From the NCBI RefSeq assembly GCF_037414475.1, contig NZ_CP147913.1, positions 4,464,001 through 4,528,000 of the forward strand: a DNA stretch of 64,000 nt, given 5' to 3'. The stretch comes from Myxococcus stipitatus (GTDB lineage Bacteria > Myxococcota > Myxococcia > Myxococcales > Myxococcaceae). A program made the translations under genes and the position numbers. Position 1 is the stretch's first letter; each line of letters begins with the position of its first letter. The notes under the pieces are model-generated. The model worked only from the letters and a program-made list of their open reading frames with translations, was not told the DNA's origin and ran no database searches. Below are positions 25,418-33,984 of this stretch, one piece after another.

Positions 25418-26386
25418 GTGAACGGTCGTACCAACGAGCATCGCATCGCTCTCTTCCTCGACTTCGAGAACCTCGTCACCAACACTGGAATCAGCGCCTC
25501 CAACTTCGACCTCCAGCCCTCGCTGGACCGGCTCCTGGAGAAGGGCAAGGTCGTCTTCCGCCGCGCGTACTGCGACTGGTCGCGCTTCAGTGACGCGAAG
25601 CTGGGGCTGCACCGGTTCGGCGTGGAGCTCATCGACGTGCCTCCCTCCACGCGCGCGGGGAAGAACGGCGCGGACATGCGCCTGGTCATCGACGCGCTGG
25701 AGCTGTGCTACGCGCGCGAGAGCATCGACACCTTCGTCATCGCCTCCGGCGACAGCGACTTCTGCCCCCTGGCGTACAAGCTGCGTGAGAATGGCCGCAC
25801 CGTCATCGGCCTGGCGGTGAAGGAGTCCACGTCTCCCCTGTTCGTCAACGCGTGCGACGAGTTCATCTACCTGCGCACCCGTCAGCGCCCGGAGAAGGGT
25901 GAGAAGGACAAGGGCCGCCACGGAGCCGCCGAGGAGGCGGGCCACGGCAAGCGCGGCCGCCACGGGCGCGAGGCCACCGGCCGCGGAAGCAAGGCCGAGG
26001 GTGCCCAGTCCGCGCCCAGCTCGGGTGGCAAGGCGTCCGCCAAGTCGGACGTGCCGCAGATTGCCCGCGAGGTGGTGCAGAACCTGCTCGCCCGCGCGAC
26101 GGGGCCGGTGAACCCCTCGCTCATCAAGGAGACCATCGTCCGCAAGGAGCCGGACTTCGACGAGAGCGAGTACGGCTTCGCCACCTTCGCCAAGCTGCTG
26201 GCCGCGCTGGAGCAGGAGGGAGTCCTGCGCCGCATCCAGCAGGGCCGCCAGTGGTACGTGGTGGGGCCCGACGCGGACCTGGGCGGCGGCGAGGGCGGCA
26301 AGGGCAAGAAGCCCGGCCGCGCCCGCGCCGAGGAGGAGGAGGAACTGGAGTCCTACCCCGACCCCGAAGAGGACGACCCCCTCTGA
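25418..26386 (+). CDS. NYN-domain RNA-processing protein with C-terminal OST-HTH/LOTUS domain
   Basis: 322 aa from the GTG at 25418, directly before the conserved region; the frame is open back to 25313 without good coding character. NYN (PIN-like) nuclease domain ~8-155: IALFLDFENLV, KNGADMRLVIDAL and FVIASGDSDFCPLA supply the acidic metal-binding residues. A Lys/Arg/Gly/Ser-rich basic linker (~165-210) follows. The LOTUS/OST-HTH domain ~215-290 (QIAREVVQNLLARA... FAKLLAALEQEGVLRRI) is an RNA-binding winged helix. The tail is acidic (EEEEELES). NYN-LOTUS proteins are presumed to bind or cut RNA; whether this one cleaves is untested. Confidence 0.88.
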   Translation: MNGRTNEHRIALFLDFENLVTNTGISASNFDLQPSLDRLLEKGKVVFRRAYCDWSRFSDAKLGLHRFGVELIDVPPSTRAGKNGADMRLVIDALELCYARESIDTFVIASGDSDFCPLAYKLRENGRTVIGLAVKESTSPLFVNACDEFIYLRTRQRPEKGEKDKGRHGAAEEAGHGKRGRHGREATGRGSKAEGAQSAPSSGGKASAKSDVPQIAREVVQNLLARATGPVNPSLIKETIVRKEPDFDESEYGFATFAKLLAALEQEGVLRRIQQGRQWYVVGPDADLGGGEGGKGKKPGRARAEEEEELESYPDPEEDDPL

Positions 26387-26405
26387 GCGGCGGCCGCCGC
26401 CCGGC

Positions 26406-28448
26406 TCAGACGGCCGGGCGCGGCGTGGTGGACTCGCAGAGGTGCTCGAGGAACTCCGGCAGGAGCGCGGAGGAGATGACCCACAGCTTGCCCTCGCCCA
26501 GGTCCGCGAGGGCGGCGCGCTCCACGTACTCCACGCACTCCGCCTCCACGTAGTGGACGAACACGCGGCGGCCTCGCGCCCGGTACCACTCCGACGCGCT
26601 CGCCAGCAGCGCCAGCAGCGCCCGCTGCGTCTCGGGCTGCGCGTCGTCTCCCAACGTCACCATCCGCACGCCGTCGAGCACGTTGAAGAGGTTGACGCCC
26701 GGCTGCGCCGACTCCAGCACCGCCATCGCCACCGCGCGGCCCTGCACCCGCGCCACGCGCAGCTCGCGCTCGCGGCCCAGGCCCGCCTCGCCCCACTTCA
26801 TCCTCGCGCGTGACAGGTCGAAGCGCTCGGGCACCAGGTCCAGCGCCTCGCGGTAGGCCACCGGGCGCGTGCGCTCGACCTCCTGGAAGAAGCGCGCGCG
26901 CTCCGCCTCGGTGGGCGGGCCCACCTCCACGTCCGCGGGCACCTCCCACTCCCGGTCCACCTCCGCTTCCATCAACCGGAAGGGCGCCAGGCACGCCTGG
27001 CCCGTGTGCTCGTACCAGCTGGCGAAGTCGAACTTGGTGAAGCGCACCCAGCGCACGTTCGCCTCGCAGAAGGCGATGAACCACTTCACGTCCGGGTCCA
27101 CCTGCGTGGGCTCGTAGCCACGCAGGTAGATGTCGCGCAGCGCCTCGCGCGCCGAGGAGCGCTGGCCGGGCACGTGCTGACGCGCCAATTGGTGCGCCAT
27201 CCACGTGCCCTCGTAAGGCTTCACTACCGACAGCGTGGCCTCCAGCGACTCACCCGCGGGGCGCACCACCCGGTAGCCCAGCCGCGTGCGGCCCTCCAGC
27301 CGCTCCTGCGTGGCGTCGAACCAGGGGCGCTCCTCCACGAAGTCCTCGGGCGACTTGCCGGGCAGGCCGAAGTAGCCGGAGCCCTGGAAGAGCTTCCACG
27401 TCGCGTCGCCCCAGTCGCCTTCCACGCGGGTGGACGGATGCATCTGCGCCTCCACCAGCGCGCGCCACGCCCGGGCACCCTCCGCGTCCAGCGGGCGCAC
27501 GGACATGCCGCACCGGCGTCCCTCCGCGGTGCCGGAGATGTTGCGCACCTCCGCGCGCAGCCGCACCGGCGCCATGCCTTCCATGGCCACCTCGAGCACC
27601 GGCTGACGCAGCCCCGGGTACAGCAGGTCCTCGCCCGGCTCCGTCATGAAGGCCAGGCCCTCATAGGACAAGTCCAGCACCGGCCGGCGCACGTGGACCT
27701 GCGGCCACATGGGGTGGTTGAAGGACAGCGTGCAGGGGCTGCTGGGCGGAGCGCGGCGCAGCCAGCGGTGGCGGTAGCGCACCACCTCCGCGGGCAGCGA
27801 CACCATCACCCGGCCGCCCTCCTCGTGAGGGTCCCTGGCCTCCAGGTGCACCACGCTGCTGTAGCCGAACGCCTCCACCACGAACGGCCCGGAGGGCGCG
27901 GGCCCGTCGAAGCGCCAGCCCATGCGCGCGCCCATCGCGTCGAAGTAGACAGCCGTCACGGGGACCTTCTGGCCCTGCGCCGTGCGCGCCACGCCTCGCG
28001 CCTGCCGGCCCACCAGCGCCTCGCAGATGCGCGCGACGCGGTCCTCGCGGTCGATGCGCTCCTTCCAGACCGGCCGCGTCTCCGGAGGCAACAGCAACCC
28101 GTTGTCGCGCAGCGCCTCCAGCACGGTGACGATGCGGCGGCCCGCGTCCAGCGGAGGAGAGACGAAGCGCAGGCTCACCTCGGGTTTGCCGCCGCGCACC
28201 TCCATCACCTCCGCGTCCAGGGACGTGGCCCAACGCTCACCCTGGCCCAGCACCACCGACGCAGCTTGTCCTGGACGCGGCATCGCGTCCGAGTCCAGGT
28301 GCAACGTCAGGTGCTCCAATGACAGCTGCACCAGACGGCCCGGGGCATCGTTGTTTCCAAACGAAGCCACCGCGGTCAGTTCCGTCCCCACCCGGTAGCC
28401 CAGCACCGATTCCCGGCCGCGCGTCCCGTCCCGTGTGTCCGCCTGCAT
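26406..28448 (-). CDS. large PilZ-domain protein with GNAT-like C-terminal half
   Basis: 680 aa from the ATG at 28448, the first start with coding character. Residues ~20-110 resemble a PilZN/YcgR-type beta domain. The PilZ domain, ~220-340, has RYRHR (RxxxR, ~224-228) and DLSYEGL (DxSxxG, ~259-264), so c-di-GMP binding is likely. The rest (~380-680) holds two segments with an N-acyltransferase/GNAT look, the second around GRERELRVARVQGRAVAMAVLES and ASEWYRARGRRVFVHYVE. That assignment is tentative. Soluble; no membrane helix. The combination suggests a c-di-GMP-controlled effector, possibly an acyltransferase. It converges with the NYN gene 19 bp away. Confidence 0.75.
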   Translation of the reverse strand: MQADTRDGTRGRESVLGYRVGTELTAVASFGNNDAPGRLVQLSLEHLTLHLDSDAMPRPGQAASVVLGQGERWATSLDAEVMEVRGGKPEVSLRFVSPPLDAGRRIVTVLEALRDNGLLLPPETRPVWKERIDREDRVARICEALVGRQARGVARTAQGQKVPVTAVYFDAMGARMGWRFDGPAPSGPFVVEAFGYSSVVHLEARDPHEEGGRVMVSLPAEVVRYRHRWLRRAPPSSPCTLSFNHPMWPQVHVRRPVLDLSYEGLAFMTEPGEDLLYPGLRQPVLEVAMEGMAPVRLRAEVRNISGTAEGRRCGMSVRPLDAEGARAWRALVEAQMHPSTRVEGDWGDATWKLFQGSGYFGLPGKSPEDFVEERPWFDATQERLEGRTRLGYRVVRPAGESLEATLSVVKPYEGTWMAHQLARQHVPGQRSSAREALRDIYLRGYEPTQVDPDVKWFIAFCEANVRWVRFTKFDFASWYEHTGQACLAPFRLMEAEVDREWEVPADVEVGPPTEAERARFFQEVERTRPVAYREALDLVPERFDLSRARMKWGEAGLGRERELRVARVQGRAVAMAVLESAQPGVNLFNVLDGVRMVTLGDDAQPETQRALLALLASASEWYRARGRRVFVHYVEAECVEYVERAALADLGEGKLWVISSALLPEFLEHLCESTTPRPAV

Positions 28449-28620
28449 GCCAGCTCCGTTGTCTGATGGGCGACGATTGTACGACTTCGCGCGAAAGGAA
28501 GCAGTCCCCCGGTACGGATACCACCTGGGTGAACCGCGGTTCATATAGCCTGACCATTCATCAGGGCCGGGAAACTTGTTCCCCAGTACAAGCGCGGCGG
28601 AACCACATTCCAGGAGGAAA

Positions 28621-28639
28621 GCCCCTGGCATTCAGGGGC
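28621..28639. terminator. short GC-rich hairpin
   Basis: Perfect 7-bp inverted repeat GCCCCTG / CAGGGGC with a 5-nt loop. It sits between the pseudogene and the PilZ gene; terminator or regulatory hairpin cannot be told apart. Confidence 0.35.
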
Positions 28640-28828
28640 GACATCCTCGGATGACCCCGGACAGATGTCTGGCCCCCATGGTGGGTTTGTTTTCACCCAT
28701 GAACAGTGGGATGGGTCCCCAAGCCGCCCTGCCCCTCTCCATCGAGGAATCGACAGGGGGCGCTGCGGGGGCCGAGCGATTCGAAGCGGACCTGCCCGGG
28801 CGGGGATGGACACACCGCGCACCCGGAC

Positions 28829-28855
28829 ACCGGGCTCCAGGAATCGGAGCCCGGT
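28829..28855 (-). terminator. terminator hairpin of the metalloprotease pseudogene
   Basis: Perfect 10-bp inverted repeat ACCGGGCTCC / GGAGCCCGGT with a 7-nt loop, 35 bp beyond the end of the broken minus-strand gene. It shows the ancestral gene ended here. No T-run. Confidence 0.65.
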
Positions 28856-28890
28856 GAGCAGACGTCATTCCCGGCAGGGAAGGACGGGGA

Positions 28891-29711
28891 CTACGGCGTG
28901 CGGCGCTCGGCGCGGTCCAGCCGCTGGAGGGTGTCCTGCCCGGGGCCGCCAATCTGGCCGCCGCCGTCATAGAGCAGGGCGAGCCAGTCGTTCTGCGTCG
29001 CGGGGAACACGTCCGCAAAGCCGTTGCGGTTGAAGTCGCGGCCGTAGTTGGCGGCGTCGATGACGCCATTGCCATTGAAGTCGAGGTTGGTGCTCGCGTT
29101 GCCGACGACCAGCGTGTCATTGAAGCGCAGCCCGCCCACGCGGGCGAGGTCCGCTTCGGTGGTGGCGCCCGCCGGCGAGAAGGCGGCCGTCTCATTGACG
29201 GCCAGCTCGTTGAAGCTCGCGACCTGGACGCGCGAGTAGTCCAGCACATTGGCCACGCCGCCGATGCTGAAGCCGTGGAACTGGTACTCGTAGTTCATGA
29301 TGCTCAGGGAGTTGGGCTTGGAGTTGGCGTCATCAGTGCCGCAGGCCGATGTTGTGCCCCAGCTCATGCATGATGGTTCCAGCGAGCTGGAGCTCCGTCA
29401 CGCCGCCCACGAAAGCCCAGGCTCACCACGAAGTCATGGGCCGGGATGCCTCGGGAGATGCCGCTGGAGTTGCCGCCGTTGTAGCGGTTCGCCATCACCA
29501 GGTAGTGGAAGTACGGCCCCCGGTTCGCCGTGAAGTACTTGTTCTTGATGACGTCGAAATCCGTCCAGACCGGATTCAAATCCATGTCCGCGTCAGCCGC
29601 GGATATCTGCTGGTCCACGACGATGTGCGGGTTCACACCCGTCGAGCCATCCGGGTTGCTGACCGGCGCGTTGGCGAACGCCGTGATGACACCCTCCGAA
29701 TCAGAGAGTCT
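28891..29711 (-). pseudogene. broken secreted zinc metalloprotease (HExxHxxGxxH type)
   Basis: Three consecutive pieces of one protein lie in different frames. Piece 1 (29711 to ~29421) reads ...FANAPVSNPDGSTG, NPHIVVDQQ and YFHYLVMANRYNGG, ending at HDFVVSLGF. Piece 2 (~29420 to ~29352) reads GGVTELQLAGTIMHELGHNIGLRH and holds the metzincin-like zinc motif HELGHNIGLRH. Piece 3 (~29350 to 28891) reads DDANSKPNSLSIMNYEYQFHGF... DYSR, then QNDWLALLYDGGG. The joins need one frameshift near 29421 and another right after the zinc motif near 29350. The 5' end runs into a stop at 29712 with no signal peptide, so it is also truncated. Myxobacteria carry many such secreted proteases. Two sequencing errors remain an alternative for the frameshifts, but not for the missing front. 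Confidence 0.8.
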
Positions 29712-29869
29712 TTACCGACTTCGCCGCCACCTAATAAATGTCAGGGATTGATTCCGTGGCGTGGAGCCGCTCCACGGACTGGGAAGCGGGGCCTGCCCGG
29801 CTCGGCGGGATGGAACACCGGCTCGCAGCGGGTTAGGGGAGGGACTCCTTCTTGCCGTGAGCGCCTCGA

Positions 29870-30358
29870 ATGCCCCTGTCCACCCTCTGCCTTCGCTGCG
29901 GCATGTGCTGCGACGGGACCCTCTTCACGCATGTGTCGCTCCAGCCCGAAGAGGTCCAGGCGCTGCGGCGGCGCGGCGTTCCCCTGCTCCATCGTGACGA
30001 AGGTGCTCCCGTGCTCCCCCAGCCCTGCTCCGCGCTGGAGGGCCGAGCGTGCACCGCCTACGCCGACCGCCCGGCGGGCTGCCGCCGCTACCACTGCCAG
30101 CTCTACTCCGCGCTCGCGGAGAAGGAGGTCTCGCTCGACGAGGCGTTGAGCCGGGTCGACGAAGCCCACGCCCTCATCGCCCACGTCGAGCGGGAACTTC
30201 CTCCCGCGCCCCCGGAGGCCTCTCGCTCCGTGATGCAGCGAGCCCGGCTCGCCGCCACGGGCGGCCCCCCGCTCTCGTCACAGGGCCAGCAGGCACACGC
30301 GAACGCCGAGGTCTTCCTCGACAAACACTTTCGAGGACGCTTCGGCCAGCGCGGTTGA
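29870..30358 (+). CDS. YkgJ-type cysteine-cluster protein
   Basis: 162 aa. CLRCGMCCDG near the N-terminus, followed by C at QPCSALEGRACTAY and RPAGCRRYHC, gives the Cys pattern of the UPF0153/YkgJ family, proteins thought to bind zinc or an iron-sulfur cluster. The VSLQPEEVQALRR helix between the Cys groups is also typical. The ATG at 29870 is directly before the conserved part. Biochemical role is unknown for the family. Stands alone after the pseudogene; not obviously in an operon with the secreted protein downstream. Confidence 0.85.
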   Translation: MPLSTLCLRCGMCCDGTLFTHVSLQPEEVQALRRRGVPLLHRDEGAPVLPQPCSALEGRACTAYADRPAGCRRYHCQLYSALAEKEVSLDEALSRVDEAHALIAHVERELPPAPPEASRSVMQRARLAATGGPPLSSQGQQAHANAEVFLDKHFRGRFGQRG

Positions 30359-30468
30359 AGGGGAGCAGGCCGCGGCGCGCGGGCGGATGCGGCGCTGAAA
30401 CCCAGCGGCCCCAGGGCTCGGGTGGATACCATGGCGCCCGCCGCGTTCGTCCTCACGAGGTCTTCATC

Positions 30469-31209
30469 ATGACGTCACACCCTTCCGTCCTCGCCGTGAT
30501 GGCCTTCACGTTGCTCGCCGCTCCAGGTGCTCACGCGCAGGAGCAAGGGCTGGTGCAGTCCACCCGCGCCGACCTGAACGGTGACGGGAAGCCCGAAGCC
30601 ATCTCCGTGAAGTGGAACGAGAACAACGGCAGCCCCGACTTCGTCCTCACGGTGGGCTCCGCCACACATCGCATGAAGGTGGGCGCCGAGGTCCAGGGCC
30701 TCTCCATCCTCGACGTGGACTCCAGCGACAAGCTCAAGGAGGTCGCCGTCCACTCGGGCATGACGGACACGGACTCCGTCGCCATCGTCTTCCGCTACGA
30801 CGGCAAGAGCCTCCAGCCCATGGGCAGCGTGCCCGCGCTCACCGAGGTGAAAGGCAACGGCATCATCCTGTCCGACTCGTGGCGCGGCTTCTGGAACAGC
30901 CGGGACAAGTACGTCGTGGAGCCGAAGACGGAGAAGCTCACGCTCGTCCCGCAGGAGTTCTATTACGTGGGGCAGGAGGCCACCGTGCGCGAGTCCTTCC
31001 CCATCACCCAGACGCGCTCGGACAAGAAGCCCGTGGCCCAGCTCGCGGTGGGCTCGAGGATTCAGGTGGTCATCGCCACCCGCGTGCCCGTGCCCGGTGG
31101 CCCCCACACGGAGCTCGTCTACCTGGTGAAGTCCTCCACCGGGTTGATGGGGTGGACGACCTCGGAGGTCCTCTCGGCGAAGACCGATGGATTGACCTGG
31201 GCGGGTTGA
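30469..31209 (+). CDS. secreted protein with FG-GAP-like start and SH3-like C-terminus
   Basis: 246 aa with a signal peptide ending in PGAHA-Q. The mature start has ADLNGDGKPEAISVKW, an FG-GAP/VCBS-type calcium-binding repeat signature (DxNxDGxxE), followed by a second weaker unit (LSILDVDSSDKLKEVAV). The C-terminal ~70 residues (VGSRIQVVIATRV... LVKSSTGLMGWTTSEVL) look like a bacterial SH3 domain, with a GLMGW core that often binds peptidoglycan. Periplasmic or secreted; function unknown. The frame extends upstream, but a GAGG 9 nt ahead and the signal peptide fix the start at 30469. Confidence 0.75.
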   Translation: MTSHPSVLAVMAFTLLAAPGAHAQEQGLVQSTRADLNGDGKPEAISVKWNENNGSPDFVLTVGSATHRMKVGAEVQGLSILDVDSSDKLKEVAVHSGMTDTDSVAIVFRYDGKSLQPMGSVPALTEVKGNGIILSDSWRGFWNSRDKYVVEPKTEKLTLVPQEFYYVGQEATVRESFPITQTRSDKKPVAQLAVGSRIQVVIATRVPVPGGPHTELVYLVKSSTGLMGWTTSEVLSAKTDGLTWAG

Positions 31210-31225
31210 CCCGTCCAAGCGCCAT

Positions 31226-31247
31226 GAGCCACGACCCACCGTGGCTC
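31226..31247. terminator. bidirectional terminator hairpin
   Basis: Perfect 8-bp inverted repeat GAGCCACG / CGTGGCTC with a 6-nt loop, placed between the ends of two convergent genes (31209 and 31264). Likely serves both directions. Confidence 0.65.
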
Positions 31248-31263
31248 GCCGCGCGGGGACGTC

Positions 31264-33159
31264 CTACGGCACCAGCGCCAGCTCCACGCGGCCCAGGGAC
31301 TCATCCGTGGACACCACCTTCACGTTCACCGGCATGCCCACCGTGAAGGTGCGCTCCTTGCCCACGAGCGACAGCTCTCGCGCATCCGGACGGAAGGGGC
31401 CTCCTGTCAGCCCCTCCGCCAGCAGCACGCCCTCCACCAACATGCCATCGAGTTGCGCGATGAGGCCGAAGGGGCGCACGCGCACGACTCGCGCGGGGAA
31501 CTCGCGGCCCACGTGCGCCGCCAGCCACCGCGCCTCCAGCACGTGGTGCCGATCCGCCTCCGCGCGGTTCGCCGCCCGGGCCCGCGCGTTGATGTGCACC
31601 GCCAGCGCCTCCACCGTCGGGTCCTCGTCCAGGTAGTCGCGGCGGCCGTGCAGGTAGCCCTTGAGCGTGCGGTGCACCGCCAGGTCCGCGTAGCGGCGGA
31701 TGGGCGACGTGAAGTGCAGATACAGGGGCGCCGCCAGTCCGAAGTGCGGCCCCGGCTTCACCGTGTAGCGCGACGGGCCCAGGGAGCGCCGCAGCACCGA
31801 GCGCAACGCCGGCTCCGCCGCCGCGCCCACGATTTGCCGGTCGAACGAAGCCAGCGCCAGCGGCGTGAGCTCCCGGCCGAAGCCCGCGGCGAACCCCGAG
31901 TGCTCCGCGAACGCATTCAAGTCCGCCACCCGCTGCGGGTCCGGCTGCTCGTGCACCCGGAACACCCCCGGCAGGCCCCGCGCCAGCATCCACGTGGCGA
32001 TGGCTTCGTTCGCCGCCACCATGAAGCGCTCAATCATCCCGTGCGCGGACGTGGGCTGCTCACTCACGAGCCCGGAGACCTCACCCGTGGCCTCGTTGAA
32101 GGTGAACCGCGCTTCATCCCGCGCGAACTCCATGCCGCCTCGCGCCCCGCGCGCCACCGCGAGCCGCGCCGCCGCCAGACGGAACCACGGCATGACGTCC
32201 CGCACCGGGGCCATGGGCTCGGACACCTCGCCCCGGTCGAGGAAGGCCGCCACCTCGTCGTAGTTCAGCCGCGCCCAGGAGCGGATGACGCTCTCGTACA
32301 CATCCGCCGCCGTCACCCGCCCCTGCGGGTCGATGCGCATCTCCACCGTGAGGCAGCGCCGCTCCGCTCCCGGCACCAGGCTCAGCCAGTCCGCGGAGAG
32401 CGACTCGGGCAACATCGGCAGCACGCGGCCCGCCATGTACACGCTGGTGGCCCGCTCGCGCGCCTCCGCGTCCAGCGCCGTGCCCTCCTTCACCGCCTCG
32501 CCCACGTCCGCGATGGACACCAGCAGGCGCAGCGCTCCATCCGGCCCCGCGGGCAGCACTGAAATCGCGTCGTCGATATCGCGCGTGGACGGCGCATCCA
32601 CCGTCACCGTGGGCACGTCGCGCAAGTCGCGGCGGGAGCCCACCTCGTGTGGCGCCTCGCGCGCGCGCCGCGCGTCCTCGAGCGCCTGGGGAGAGAAGTC
32701 CTTGTGCAGTCCGTGCCGGGCGATGATGCGCTCCAGCGAGCGGTCCGCTCCAGGCTCCAGCTTGTAGAGCAGGACGACCTTGCCGTCCGCGATGTTCGCC
32801 ACCACCGCGTCGCCGTGCTGCACCCGCGTGGTGCCCGGGTCCAACACCCAATCCGCGTTGGCCACCTCGCGGTCGATGCGCAGGTACAGCGCGCCCTTGC
32901 GCGACACCACCTCGCCGTAGACGCGGGTGCGGGGCCGCTCCACCAGCGACAGGCCGCTCGCCGACCAGCGGCCATCCGCGCCCGCCGTCACGGTGCCGGT
33001 GACGATGTCCCCCGCGAACAGCGGGTTGAGGTCCGGCGGAGGGATGAAGGCGGACAACACCTCCTGGGCACCGGGCGCCTGCACGGTGAGGAAGCCGAAG
33101 CCTCGGGGATGGACGTCGATACGGCCGGTGACGGTGCGGGGAGAAACAGAAGTATCCAT
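31264..33159 (-). CDS. rnr: RNase II/R family 3'-5' exoribonuclease
   Basis: 631 aa from the ATG at 33159. N-terminal cold-shock-like OB folds (~10-140, beginning GRIDVHPRGFGFLTV) are followed by the RNB catalytic domain (~185-530), whose metal-binding aspartates sit in TVDAPSTRDIDDAI (Asp188, Asp194, Asp196, Asp197), with HFTSPIRRYADL as the second hallmark. A C-terminal S1 domain (~545-631, VRVRPFGLIAQLDGMLVEG) follows. It degrades RNA from the 3' end processively. It is shorter than E. coli RNase R (~813 aa) because it lacks the N-terminal helix-turn-helix and the Lys-rich tail, so the RNase II/R branch point is uncertain. The symbol rnr follows the FxFLTV/HFTSPIRRY wording. Confidence 0.9.
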   Translation of the reverse strand: MDTSVSPRTVTGRIDVHPRGFGFLTVQAPGAQEVLSAFIPPPDLNPLFAGDIVTGTVTAGADGRWSASGLSLVERPRTRVYGEVVSRKGALYLRIDREVANADWVLDPGTTRVQHGDAVVANIADGKVVLLYKLEPGADRSLERIIARHGLHKDFSPQALEDARRAREAPHEVGSRRDLRDVPTVTVDAPSTRDIDDAISVLPAGPDGALRLLVSIADVGEAVKEGTALDAEARERATSVYMAGRVLPMLPESLSADWLSLVPGAERRCLTVEMRIDPQGRVTAADVYESVIRSWARLNYDEVAAFLDRGEVSEPMAPVRDVMPWFRLAAARLAVARGARGGMEFARDEARFTFNEATGEVSGLVSEQPTSAHGMIERFMVAANEAIATWMLARGLPGVFRVHEQPDPQRVADLNAFAEHSGFAAGFGRELTPLALASFDRQIVGAAAEPALRSVLRRSLGPSRYTVKPGPHFGLAAPLYLHFTSPIRRYADLAVHRTLKGYLHGRRDYLDEDPTVEALAVHINARARAANRAEADRHHVLEARWLAAHVGREFPARVVRVRPFGLIAQLDGMLVEGVLLAEGLTGGPFRPDARELSLVGKERTFTVGMPVNVKVVSTDESLGRVELALVP

Positions 33160-33485
33160 GGAACCTTGAGTGCGCGTCTTAGCCCAGGTCCCAGAGGGGA
33201 CGGGCGGGAGGGACGCGCGGAATGTGAAGGGAGAAGAGAGATGCGCTCCCCGGGCCAACTCCATCGAGTGGCCTGTCCGGACAGGGTGCGCGTGACATCG
33301 AAAACCGCCGGCTGGACGCGCCCCACCCCCGGATTCTGACGCCCCCACCCTCGGGTACTCCCCATGCGCACTTCACGGCACATTCCAGTCAATTCACTCA
33401 GTGTGCGTCATCTCCATGGCGCGGAGTAGGGTGCCGCCGTTCATGGAGGCGCGGGATACCCGGGGCCTCGCGACGGACGGGACAC
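33160..33485. promoter_or_regulatory. divergent intergenic region, exoribonuclease / XRE regulator
   Basis: 326 bp shared by two divergent genes. No clear promoter consensus. A small palindrome CACTCAGTG occurs near 33397; its meaning is unknown. Confidence 0.3.
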
Positions 33486-33872
33486 ATGAAGACCGAGCTT
33501 GGAATCCACCTGGGCCTGTCCGCGCGCACGGCCCGCCGGAACCTGGGGATGACCCAGGCCGCCGTGGCCGAGCGGCTGGGCGTGGCGCGAGAGGTGTACG
33601 CACGCCTGGAGCGCGGCCACATGCTCCCGAGCATCCACACCCTGCGCGGGCTGTGCACCGTCCTGCGGGTGCCTCCCCACCAGCTGCTCGCCCTGGACGC
33701 CAGCATCGAGACTCCCCCAGGCCGCAAGCGCCCCGCCCTCACCCCCCGCGCCGAACCCCCTGTCCTGAACGACCTCCGCAAGAACCTGCGCGGCCTCTCC
33801 CGCTCCGACCTGCGCCTGCTCAACGCACTGGCCGTCACCCTCCCCAACTCTCAACGCGATGAGACATCCTGA
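33486..33872 (+). CDS. XRE family helix-turn-helix regulator
   Basis: 128 aa. The HTH_3 domain covers ~10-68: LGLSARTARRNLGMTQAAVAERLGVAREVYARLERG is the typical lambda-repressor-like helix pair, followed by PSIHTLRGLCTVLRVPPHQLLAL. The C-terminal ~45 residues (after a Pro-rich linker) contain NDLRKNLRGLSRSDLRLLNALAV, probably a dimerisation helix. DNA-binding regulator; target unknown. It lies 112 bp upstream of a PEGA kinase on the same strand, with an AT-rich inverted repeat in the gap that could be its own site. Confidence 0.88.
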   Translation: MKTELGIHLGLSARTARRNLGMTQAAVAERLGVAREVYARLERGHMLPSIHTLRGLCTVLRVPPHQLLALDASIETPPGRKRPALTPRAEPPVLNDLRKNLRGLSRSDLRLLNALAVTLPNSQRDETS

Positions 33873-33894
33873 GGACCAACATCAAGGATTCACG

Positions 33895-33929
33895 GAAAAG
33901 TAAGCGATATAGATATTCGTGGACTTTTC
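33895..33929. promoter_or_regulatory. AT-rich inverted repeat before the large PEGA kinase
   Basis: GAAAAGT (33895-33901) and ACTTTTC (33923-33929) are perfect 7-bp arms around an AT-rich centre (gatatagatatt). In this GC-rich genome it stands out. It could be the terminator of the XRE gene, the promoter/operator of the kinase gene at 33985, or both. Confidence 0.45.
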
Positions 33930-33984
33930 TTCGACCCCGACTTTCGCGTCCGTCCGGGTGCCGGTGTAGATTCACGGCCTTCCG

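Larger units (their letters stand above)
28449..28890. other. non-coding region with two hairpins
   Basis: 442 bp upstream of the PilZ gene and downstream of the metalloprotease pseudogene, both on the minus strand. No supported gene. It contains the hairpins at 28621-28639 and 28829-28855 and must include the PilZ gene promoter near 28450-28550, where no consensus was recognised. Confidence 0.45.
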
